Below, one piece after another: positions 53,596 to 61,270 of a stretch of 64,000 nt of DNA; the first letter of the stretch is position 1; each line of letters opens with the position of its first letter. Under the pieces are notes generated by a model that saw only the letters and a program-made list of their open reading frames with translations, was not told where the DNA came from and searched no databases. Source of the stretch: Cyanobium sp. CZS48M (lineage in GTDB: Bacteria > Cyanobacteriota > Cyanobacteriia > PCC-6307 > Cyanobiaceae); contig JAUCZK010000006.1 in assembly GCA_030373145.1 (NCBI GenBank), forward strand, positions 1-64,000, read 5' to 3'. A program made the position numbers and the translations under genes.

Positions 53596-56184
53596 TCAGG
53601 CTCCCAGGACTTCGGACCGATCCAGGGATTCCGTATGGAGCCACTCCAGGATACGTGCCTTGGCCGTATGGACATCGAGAGCATGGACCAGGACGGGATC
53701 TCCCGGAGCGGCATCCTTGAGGAAAGTGGGGATGGCGGCATGGACCTCGCCGACGTAGCGAAGGTCCACCCCTGGATCGGCCCCAAAACCAGCCTCAAGA
53801 ATCATGGCCACAGCCTCTTCCTCAACGCGATCAGCGCAGGACTCACCACGCGCGATGTCGACAACATCGAACAGCCGACAAGCTTCAGCGGCCATGGAGC
53901 ACATCCAGTGATCAGCGGCGCTGAAGCCCAGTCGAAGCAAGATCCGTGTGCGTGAGTGCAGCTCCGTTCTGAGCGACTCCATCAGCACAGCCAGAGACCG
54001 CAGCGCTTCAGGAGTCCCCGCCCAGCTCAGAACGATGGATTGCCCAGGGGTGTCGATTCTTTCAGCCCGGCCTGGATTGAGGCTGGCATCGAAGCCGAGA
54101 ATTCGTTCCCGGATCAGATCAGGGGCCACGCCCATCCGCTCGGACATCACCGCCACGAAAGCTGCAGCGATGACCGTGGCGCGACACATCCCTCCCCAGG
54201 CCCCTTGAATCTCCGCTGCCGGAATTTCACACAATGTGGTGTCGCCGCGACAAAGGACCACCACCCCATCCGGTCCATCCCGCCAGAGGGCGCCCAGGCC
54301 TCCGGATGCGAGATGGTCGCGGAGCAGCCCATGGGGTGGCATGGATCCGACCAGACAGTGCTCGCAGGAGGCCTGACGGTCGTAGACCCCTCGCAGCAGG
54401 GGGTCATCAACATTCAGGACAAGGGCCTGGGTGGCGGCACGGGCGACAAGAGACTTGATCTGCAGCAGATCCTCCCGTGTCGATACACCATCTTCGCCAA
54501 GATGGGCATCCAGGATGTTGAGCATGGCGCCGACATCGGCCTCCCGCAGCCTCAGTCCCCCCTTGAGCAATCCTCCGCGCGACACTTCACCCACCACGAC
54601 CTCGACGCGAGGATCCTGGAGAAACTGGCGGATGGTGCCTCCATGGGCCGAATCCTCCTGCTTGAAGACCAGATTGTCCAGCTGCGCGCCCGAGGTGGAG
54701 CCGACAGCCACCCGGCGCCCGGTCCCGCGCAGCACGTGGGCCAGCATGCGGGTCGTGGTGGTCTTGCCGATACTGCCGGTCACCAGGGCCGTCGGGATCC
54801 GTGCCATCTCCGGACCTCCAGTCCAGCGAAGCACCAGCCTGCGGCAAAGGTCGGACTCGGGATCCGCCACCAGATGGGGACGCAGGCCCGGCGAGAGGTT
54901 GGCCTCCAGGACCCGGAGACCCCCTTCGGTCCAGGACCTGCCGACATCCATAGCCATCACATCAAGGCCAAGGACATCCGCCCCCAGCAGGGAGGCGACA
55001 TCCTGGGCAAGGAGACGGTTGTCAGGGTGGAGCAGATCCGTCACATCAATGGCACCACCTCCCTGAGAGAGGTTGGCGGTTCGGGAGAGCTGAACACGCC
55101 GACCCGCTGCGGGCACGGACTTCAGCGTCATGCCCTGCCGGGCCAGTTCCGCCTGCAGGCGTTCGTCCAGGGGAATGCGGTTCATCAACCGCTCGTAGGC
55201 CACACCGCGCCGAGAATCACTATTGACTTCTCTGATCAGATCATCCAGAGAACGGCTCCCATCCCCACACACCTCGGCTGGATGCCGTCGGGCCACGGCC
55301 ATGACCTCACCGTCACAGATCAGGAGGCGGTGATCATGGCCGGGCAGCACCTCCTGAACCACTTGGGCCGATCCGTCGGCCGCATTGACCGTCCAGGCGC
55401 GCTCGAGCGCCCCACGCTCGGCCAGCCCCACCCAGACGCCCTTGCCCTTCCCCCCCGATGCCGGCTTGAGCACAACGGGCCAGCCGAGAGAACCGGCGGC
55501 CTCCAGGGCCTGATCCCAGGTGCGGGCGATCCGCTGCCGTGGGAGGGGAAGACCATGGCCGGCGAGGACCTGATGGAGGGATTCCTTGCCATGAAACTGC
55601 TTGGCGAAGAGGGTCGTCCGGTCGGTGAGGGTTTCATGCAGCAGGCGCCGTCTCGCCCCGTGGCCGAGCTGAAGGAACTGCTGGCCAACCCGCTCGACGC
55701 GGAAGTACGGCACACCCAGAGCACTAGCGGCTCGGGCCAGATGGGCATGGGTCTGATTCCAGCGGCGGCCGTGGAGCGCGCGGCAGACCTTGACATCCTG
55801 CAGTGAGGGCCGACCACCACCCCATGCACCGTTGAACCAACGACAGAGGAACTGTGCGGCAAAAACTGCCCCTGGGCCATCATCCATCGGCAGCCAGAGC
55901 CTGAGCTCCGTTGCCGTCGTCGTCAGGATCCTCGGCTCAGAAGGCTCAAGCCGGCAGAACTCCGTGAGCACCATGAGCGCCCGAGTCATCACGACGGGCA
56001 ACTTCCCAAGGAGATCGACGCCTGGCAGTACTGATGTCAAAATTGAGAAGCCATTGATCCAGCCCAGCAGGGCCTCCGGCTCGGGCGAAGAATTTCCTGG
56101 AAGATCAGCGAAGTGGAGCACGGCCCCGCTGGTGGGCCCCATCAGATTGAGGCCCTCAAGCAGCTGGCAGCCGGCAACCCTCAC
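53596..56184 (-). CDS. Cyanophycin synthetase-like ligase (ATP-grasp plus Mur ligase)
   Basis: An 862-residue relative of CphA. Residues 1-160 resemble the CphA N-domain (MRVAGCQLLEGLNLMGPTSG). The ATP-grasp domain (about 190-460) has GWPVVLKPASGGKGKGVWVG, VQEVLPGHDHRLLICDGEV, QLSRTANLSQGGGAIDV and VLEANLSPGLRPH. The Mur-ligase half starts with the P-loop VTGSIGKTTTTRMLAHVL (Lys 474), then VVVGEVSRGGLLKGGLRL and MLNILDAHLGEDGV. The later Mur motif D-Y-A-H-x-P is S-W-A-G-T-P (about residues 720-725), losing Asp and His, so the second half may not act as in true CphA. GTG start one base after uvrB, with GGAAGG eight bases upstream. Confidence 0.82.
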   Translation of the reverse strand: MRVAGCQLLEGLNLMGPTSGAVLHFADLPGNSSPEPEALLGWINGFSILTSVLPGVDLLGKLPVVMTRALMVLTEFCRLEPSEPRILTTTATELRLWLPMDDGPGAVFAAQFLCRWFNGAWGGGRPSLQDVKVCRALHGRRWNQTHAHLARAASALGVPYFRVERVGQQFLQLGHGARRRLLHETLTDRTTLFAKQFHGKESLHQVLAGHGLPLPRQRIARTWDQALEAAGSLGWPVVLKPASGGKGKGVWVGLAERGALERAWTVNAADGSAQVVQEVLPGHDHRLLICDGEVMAVARRHPAEVCGDGSRSLDDLIREVNSDSRRGVAYERLMNRIPLDERLQAELARQGMTLKSVPAAGRRVQLSRTANLSQGGGAIDVTDLLHPDNRLLAQDVASLLGADVLGLDVMAMDVGRSWTEGGLRVLEANLSPGLRPHLVADPESDLCRRLVLRWTGGPEMARIPTALVTGSIGKTTTTRMLAHVLRGTGRRVAVGSTSGAQLDNLVFKQEDSAHGGTIRQFLQDPRVEVVVGEVSRGGLLKGGLRLREADVGAMLNILDAHLGEDGVSTREDLLQIKSLVARAATQALVLNVDDPLLRGVYDRQASCEHCLVGSMPPHGLLRDHLASGGLGALWRDGPDGVVVLCRGDTTLCEIPAAEIQGAWGGMCRATVIAAAFVAVMSERMGVAPDLIRERILGFDASLNPGRAERIDTPGQSIVLSWAGTPEALRSLAVLMESLRTELHSRTRILLRLGFSAADHWMCSMAAEACRLFDVVDIARGESCADRVEEEAVAMILEAGFGADPGVDLRYVGEVHAAIPTFLKDAAPGDPVLVHALDVHTAKARILEWLHTESLDRSEVLGA

Positions 56185-56185
56185 C

Positions 56186-58192
56186 TCAAGCCCTTCCCAC
56201 CAGTTTCTGACGCAGCTTCTTGATGCGGTCGCGCAGGTTGGCGGCCTCCTCGAATTCCAGATTCTTGGCGGCGGCCTTCATCTTGTCCTCCAACTCCAGG
56301 ATCAGTTCCGGCAGGGCATCGAGGGGCACCATCGCGAACGATGCCGGCTCAGCCTCAGCGGCGGGTGCATCATCCTGAGCGCGTCTGGATACTTCCAGGA
56401 AGCTGAGGATGGCATTGCCGGCCCGCTTGCCGGCGGGGCTGGGGGTGATGCCGTGGGTCTCGTTGTAGGCCTGCTGAATCTCGCGGCGGCGTTCGGTTTC
56501 GGAGATGGCGCGGGCCATCGAATCGGTGAGGTTGTCGGCATAGAGCAGAGCTGTGCCATCCACATGGCGGGCCGCCCGACCGATGGTCTGGATCAAGGAG
56601 CGCTCCGCCCGCAGGAATCCCTCCTTGTCGGCATCGAGAATCGCCACCAAGGACACCTCCGGCAGGTCCAGACCTTCCCGCAGCAGGTTCACCCCCACCA
56701 GGGCATCGAATTCACCGTTGCGCAGATCCTGAATGATCTCGATCCGCTCGATCGAATGGATCTCCGAGTGCAGATAGCGCACCCGCACGCCATTTTCAGC
56801 AAGGTAATCGGTGAGGTCCTCGGCCATTCGTTTGGTCAGGGTGGTGATCAAGGTGCGCTCGTCCCGCCCGGCCCGCAGGCGGATTTCGCCGAGCAGATCA
56901 TCCACCTGACCCTCGCTGGGGCGCACCTCCACCACCGGATCCAGCACCCCTGTGGGGCGGATCACCTGCTGGGCCACATGGCCGTGACTCTGGTCCATCT
57001 CCCAGGTGCCTGGGGTGGCTGACACGAAGATGGTCTGATGGGCCTTCGACCAGAACTCCTCGGCCTTGAGCGGACGGTTGTCGGCGGCGCTGGGCAACCG
57101 GAAGCCATGCTCCACCAGCACCTGCTTGCGGGCCTGGTCGCCGTTGTACATGGCGTGGAGCTGGGAGCAGGTGACGTGGCTCTCATCCACCACCAGCAAC
57201 CAATCATCGGGGAAATAATCAATCAGGCACTCCGGTGGTGTGCCAGCCTGACGCCCCGCCAAGTGCCGAGCATAATTCTCGACGCCATTGCAGTAGCCCA
57301 CCTGCTGCAGCATCTCCAGGTCGTAGGTGGTGCGTTGCTCCAGGCGCTGGGCTTCCAACAGGCGTCCCTGGCCATGGAGAACCTCCAGGCGCTGATTCAG
57401 TTCATCGCGGATGGCGGCGATCGCGGATTCCAGCCGGTCTTTGGGTGTGACGAAGTGTTTGGCGGGGTAGATATTGATAGCTTCGAGGCTCTGGAGGATT
57501 TCGCCGGTGGTGGGATCGACATAGCGAATCGCCTCCACCTCATCGCCGAACAGTTCAATGCGCACCAGCCGATCTTCATAGGCGGGGCCGATCTCGAGCA
57601 CATCCCCTTTGACGCGGAAGCGGCCGCGGCCCACTTCGATGTCGTTGCGGGAATACTGGTTGTTGACCAGCTCGCGCAGGGAGCCGCGCAGATTGAGGGA
57701 CTCGCCCACCTGAAAGCGCACGGCCGCCTTGAGGTATTCCGAGGGAATGCCGAGGCCATAGATGCAACTGATCGAGGCCACCACGATCACATCCTGCCGT
57801 TCGAACAGTGAACGGGTAGCGGAGTGACGCAGCATATCGATCTCTTCATTGATCGATGCTGTTTTGGCGATGTAGGTATCGGAGACCGGCACATAGGCCT
57901 CCGGCTGGTAATAGTCGTAGTAAGAGATGAAATATTCGACGGCGTTGTTCGGGAAGAACTCCCTCAACTCATTGCAGAGCTGAGCGGCCAGGGTCTTGTT
58001 GTGGGCCAGCACCAGGGCCGGGCGGCCGGTGCGGGCGATCACATTGGCGATGGTGAAGGTTTTACCGGTGCCCGTGGCCCCCAGCAGGGTCTGGTAGCGC
58101 TCACCGGCATCGACACCCTCCACGAGGGCCTCAATGGCCGTGGGTTGGTCGCCCTTGGGCTCGTAGGGAGCCTGGAGCTCGAAGCGCGCCAT
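56186..58192 (-). CDS. uvrB: UvrABC excinuclease subunit B
   Basis: Damage-verifying helicase of nucleotide excision repair. The 668-residue protein starts [20 protein letters not shown], then Walker [17 protein letters not shown], the beta-hairpin region [30 protein letters not shown], the helicase motifs [12 protein letters not shown] and [27 protein letters not shown], and the C-terminal UVR domain [17 protein letters not shown]. Family length is about 660-680. ATG 58192 is preferred to an upstream TTG at 58231, because it starts the conserved sequence. In other picocyanobacteria uvrB is close to lysC; here 9 kb of accessory genes separate them. Confidence 0.97.
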   Translation of the reverse strand: MARFELQAPYEPKGDQPTAIEALVEGVDAGERYQTLLGATGTGKTFTIANVIARTGRPALVLAHNKTLAAQLCNELREFFPNNAVEYFISYYDYYQPEAYVPVSDTYIAKTASINEEIDMLRHSATRSLFERQDVIVVASISCIYGLGIPSEYLKAAVRFQVGESLNLRGSLRELVNNQYSRNDIEVGRGRFRVKGDVLEIGPAYEDRLVRIELFGDEVEAIRYVDPTTGEILQSLEAINIYPAKHFVTPKDRLESAIAAIRDELNQRLEVLHGQGRLLEAQRLEQRTTYDLEMLQQVGYCNGVENYARHLAGRQAGTPPECLIDYFPDDWLLVVDESHVTCSQLHAMYNGDQARKQVLVEHGFRLPSAADNRPLKAEEFWSKAHQTIFVSATPGTWEMDQSHGHVAQQVIRPTGVLDPVVEVRPSEGQVDDLLGEIRLRAGRDERTLITTLTKRMAEDLTDYLAENGVRVRYLHSEIHSIERIEIIQDLRNGEFDALVGVNLLREGLDLPEVSLVAILDADKEGFLRAERSLIQTIGRAARHVDGTALLYADNLTDSMARAISETERRREIQQAYNETHGITPSPAGKRAGNAILSFLEVSRRAQDDAPAAEAEPASFAMVPLDALPELILELEDKMKAAAKNLEFEEAANLRDRIKKLRQKLVGRA

Positions 58193-58322
58193 GGCCGCTG
58201 GATCCAGGTGGTCCCTGGACAAACACAGCACCGATCCTAGGAATCAGCCAAGGCCTGCGTTCGCTGTTCTGGATGCCGATCGCTGAGACAGACTGCGAAC
58301 GCGGTTAACGCAGCCATCACAT

Positions 58323-58754
58323 TCAGCCCACGCCGACCGCCGCCGAAAGGGCGGCCGCCGCGCGGGTGAAGTTCACATTCAGGCCGAGCCAGCTGAGGAT
58401 CAAGGTACTGAGCACGCTGTAGACGATGGCGCCCAGGGCCGCACTGATCAGACCGTTCTTGAGCCGGAAGCCCTGGATCAGCCAGGCCGCCAGGGCAAAC
58501 AGGACAATCGTGATCACCCAGTTGTAAACGGCGGTGATCGGTGTCACCATCCCACCCAGGCTGGTGACCGCCCAGGGCAGCGCCAGCACCAGCCTCAACG
58601 GCCAGATCAGCAACGTGCCCAGCAGACCGATCACCGCCGCGGACAGCAGAGCAGTGCCAAAGCCACTGAACTCGACACCGAGGGGCAGGGCGCCCACGAT
58701 CAACAGCACAACCGCGCGGATCGGCCATTGCAGGAGCCAGATGAACGCGCCCAT
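58323..58754 (-). CDS. Phage holin 4-family (YvlD-like) membrane protein
   Basis: A 143-residue protein with four membrane helices: AVVLLIVGALPLGVEFSGF, ALLSAAVIGLLGTLLIWPL, PITAVYNWVITIVLFALAAW and LISAALGAIVYSVLSTLILS. It belongs to the phage-holin-4 superfamily of small membrane proteins that are common on bacterial chromosomes and are usually not lytic holins. No phage genes are nearby, so a role in the envelope is more likely than lysis. A longer frame over the same region (58237-58779) is an overlapping shadow. Confidence 0.8.
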   Translation of the reverse strand: MGAFIWLLQWPIRAVVLLIVGALPLGVEFSGFGTALLSAAVIGLLGTLLIWPLRLVLALPWAVTSLGGMVTPITAVYNWVITIVLFALAAWLIQGFRLKNGLISAALGAIVYSVLSTLILSWLGLNVNFTRAAAALSAAVGVG

Positions 58755-58861
58755 GGGAAAGAAAACAACTAGGGCCCAAGGCTAAACAAGGGCTCCTGAC
58801 TTAGCCAAGCCAAGGGTGCCGAACCGTCACAAGCCGGCAGGCCAGCCTCAGCCCCGGCGAC

Positions 58862-59617
58862 TCAGCCCGCCGCCACCGGCACAGCGACCAGGGCCTCGCG
58901 CAGACCGCGCACCACCGCCATCATCGCCAGCTCGTCGTCGAGCCGGTTGACGGCCGAGCCCACTCCGACGCCATGGGCGCCAGCCGCGATGGCCATCGGC
59001 AGGGTGACCGCCGAGAGGCCGGAGGCGCAGAGCACGGGAATCTCCACCGCCCGGCTGATGGCGTGGGCCGCTGCCAGGGTGGGCGCGGCCTTCTCGATCA
59101 GGCCCAGGACTCCGGGGCTGAAGGGACGGGCGCTGGTGCCCCCTTCGGTCTGGATCAGGTCAGCGCCGGCGGCGGCCAGATCGATGGCCAGCTGCTGCTG
59201 CTGATCGAGGGGAAGAACATGGGGCACCGTGACCGAGAGCACCACATCGGGAAGCAGCTGCCGGGTTTGGCGGGTGAGGGCCAGCACCTCCTCGGCGCCG
59301 AAGATCCGCTCTTCGGGATAGAACGAATCGAAATTGCCGATCTCCACCATCGCGGCGCCAGCGGCCACGGCGGCAGGGAACAGTGCAGGATCCACAGCCG
59401 AAACGCACACCGGCAGGCCGGAGACCTCAGCGGCCAGGCGCACGAGGGCCGGATCGCAGGCCACATCGAGCAGGTCGGCGCCGGCGGCACCGGCGGCCCG
59501 GCTGATGCGCTCCACGCTGGACGCCTCGAAGTTGGCCAGGCCGGCGATCACCTTCAACAGCCGCTGGGAGTGCAGCGCCGCTTGCAGGGGAGCGGGCAGG
59601 CTGGTGAGGCGCGACAT
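58862..59617 (-). CDS. DUF561 protein (Ycf23 homologue)
   Basis: A 251-residue TIM-barrel-like protein conserved in cyanobacteria and plastids (ycf23). It shows LLKVIAGLANFEASSVERI, AGADLLDVACDPALVRLAAE, VEIGNFDSFYPEERIFGA, TVPHVLPLDQQQQLAIDL, GADLIQTEGGTSARPFSP and PVLCASGLSAVTLPMAIAAG. The repeated strand-helix pattern with acidic ends fits a phosphate-binding barrel enzyme, but the reaction is not known. ATG 59617 starts the conserved sequence and lies 15 bases from the divergent tilS start; a longer upstream frame is antisense to tilS. Confidence 0.9.
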   Translation of the reverse strand: MSRLTSLPAPLQAALHSQRLLKVIAGLANFEASSVERISRAAGAAGADLLDVACDPALVRLAAEVSGLPVCVSAVDPALFPAAVAAGAAMVEIGNFDSFYPEERIFGAEEVLALTRQTRQLLPDVVLSVTVPHVLPLDQQQQLAIDLAAAGADLIQTEGGTSARPFSPGVLGLIEKAAPTLAAAHAISRAVEIPVLCASGLSAVTLPMAIAAGAHGVGVGSAVNRLDDELAMMAVVRGLREALVAVPVAAG

Positions 59618-59632
59618 CGGCGAACAGGGCAG

Positions 59633-60730
59633 ATGGAGGCGATTCTCCCATGGGGTCCCCTGCAGCAGCGGCTGCAGCAGCGGCTGCTGGCGGACCCCCA
59701 GCTCCTGCCCAGGGGGGAGTGTCTGCTGCTGGCCGTCTCCGGTGGCCAGGACTCGATGGCCCTGACGGTCCTGCTGCTGCAGCTGCGGCACCTGCACGGC
59801 TGGGAGCTGCACCTCTGGCACGGCAATCACGGTTGGCGCGAGCAAGCCGCTGATCAGGCCAGGGAACTGGCGGCCTGGGCCGCCAGCCTGGGGCTGCCGA
59901 TGCGGGTGGAGCGGGCCCCCGCTGGAGCCGCCTCCGCCGCCAGCGGCCGTGAGGAGGCTGGGCGCCGCTGGCGCTACGAGCGCCTGAGGGAGCAGGCCCT
60001 CAGCCTCAGCTGCCCCCGCGTCGTCAGCGGCCATACCGGTAGTGACCGGGCCGAGACCCTGCTGTTCAACCTGGCCAGGGGCTGCGGCCTGCGCGGGCTG
60101 AGCAGCCTGCGCGCGCGGCGTCCCCTCTGCAGCGGCATTGAGTTGGTGCGGCCCCTGCTCGGCTTCTCCCGGGCCGAGACCGCAGCCTTCTGTGAACATC
60201 AGCAGCTGCCCCTTTGGCTGGATCCCAGCAACGCCGATCTGCGCTTCAGCCGCAACCGCCTGCGCCACGAGGTGCTGCCGGTGCTGGAGGACCTCCACCC
60301 CGGGGCCTGGCGCCGTCTGGGGGCCCTCGCCGAGCGTCTGGAGAGCACCCATGACCTCAACGAGGAGCTGGCCCTGCTGGCCCTCACAGGGCTGCAGACC
60401 CCGCCAGCCCCAGGGGCTGCTGCAGGCCAGAGGGGGCAGGGACCAGCCCTGCAGCGCCGACGGCTGAGCGAGCTCTCCGCCAGCAGCCAGGCGCTGCTGC
60501 TCAATCTCTGGCTGGAGCGCAGCGCTGGGGTGAGGCTGGGGGCCAGGAGCCTTGAAGCCCTGAGGCGCCGGTTGCCTCTCAGCCAGGGGCCTGGCAGCCT
60601 GTCCTTGCCCGGAGGCAAAAGCCTTCACTGGGACCGTTGCAGCCTGCGGCTGCAACTGGAGCCAAGCGATCACGCGGATCCATCCAGCCCTCCCGCAGCC
60701 GGGTTGGCGTCAGCCCCCACCAACCCATGA
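59633..60730 (+). CDS. tilS: tRNA(Ile)-lysidine synthase
   Basis: Converts C34 of tRNA-Ile(CAU) to lysidine so that it reads AUA. The 365-residue protein has the PP-loop LLAVSGGQDSMALTVLLLQL near residue 34, HLWHGNHGWREQAADQA, VVSGHTGSDRAETLLFNLAR and WLDPSNADLRFSRNRLRHEV. The C-terminal TilS substrate-binding domain is short, as in other cyanobacteria. ATG 59633 is used because the frame before it is antisense to the DUF561 gene. Stop overlaps the next ATG (ATGA). Confidence 0.95.
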   Translation: MEAILPWGPLQQRLQQRLLADPQLLPRGECLLLAVSGGQDSMALTVLLLQLRHLHGWELHLWHGNHGWREQAADQARELAAWAASLGLPMRVERAPAGAASAASGREEAGRRWRYERLREQALSLSCPRVVSGHTGSDRAETLLFNLARGCGLRGLSSLRARRPLCSGIELVRPLLGFSRAETAAFCEHQQLPLWLDPSNADLRFSRNRLRHEVLPVLEDLHPGAWRRLGALAERLESTHDLNEELALLALTGLQTPPAPGAAAGQRGQGPALQRRRLSELSASSQALLLNLWLERSAGVRLGARSLEALRRRLPLSQGPGSLSLPGGKSLHWDRCSLRLQLEPSDHADPSSPPAAGLASAPTNP

Positions 60731-61224
60731 CCACCAGCGGCTTCGATCAGGCCTACAAGAGCGTGGAGCTGGCCTACAGCCAGGGCCGCTTCACCGAGGC
60801 CCTGCAGGAGGGGCAGGACCTGCTCAACGCCACGCCACTGGAGGCCGGCGATCCCCACAGCCTGCGGCTGAAACTGCTGCTGGGGCACATTCACTTCTAT
60901 GGCTTGCGTCAGCCCGACGCCGCTGGCGAGCTCTACCGCCAGGTGCAGGCCACGGCCACCCAGGGGAGCACCTACAACGATCTGGCCGCCGAGGGACTGG
61001 CCCTCTGTGAGCAGAGCCAGCCCAGACCCAGCCAGCCCGATCTGAGCCTGGCTCCGGCTCCTCCTGACAGCGCCGACCTGGAGAGCGACGACCTGGAGGA
61101 GGTGCGGGTGGAGGTGCTGGTGGAGCCCAGCGTCAGCCCAAACAAGGACTCAGGCCGAAGGCGCTTCAGCCCGGAGGAGGAGGCGGAGCTGGCCAAGGGA
61201 CTGCTGCGGGTGGTGCTGGGCTGA
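60727..61224 (+). CDS. Small TPR-like hypothetical protein
   Basis: A 165-residue soluble protein. The first 100 residues look like one to two TPR-type helix pairs (FDQAYKSVELAYSQGRFTEA and LLLGHIHFYGLRQPDAAGEL). The second half is acidic and Pro/Ser-rich, and the end FSPEEEAELAKGLLRVVLG forms a helix. Probably a scaffold or partner protein conserved in picocyanobacteria; I do not know its role. Coupled to tilS by an ATGA overlap. The convergent rnj gene ends 46 bases later. Confidence 0.75.
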   Translation: MTTSGFDQAYKSVELAYSQGRFTEALQEGQDLLNATPLEAGDPHSLRLKLLLGHIHFYGLRQPDAAGELYRQVQATATQGSTYNDLAAEGLALCEQSQPRPSQPDLSLAPAPPDSADLESDDLEEVRVEVLVEPSVSPNKDSGRRRFSPEEEAELAKGLLRVVLG

Positions 61225-61270
61225 GCGGCAGCGGAGTCACCCAGCCCGGAGCCGCCCAGCCCGCAACCGC

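Noticed and set aside
53956-55806. Plus-strand open frame of 616 codons
   Set aside because: Antisense to the CphA-like ligase, whose motifs are clear on the minus strand.
58323-58754. Holin-like protein as a sign of prophage
   Set aside because: No other phage gene, integrase or attachment site is nearby; chromosomal members of this family are common.
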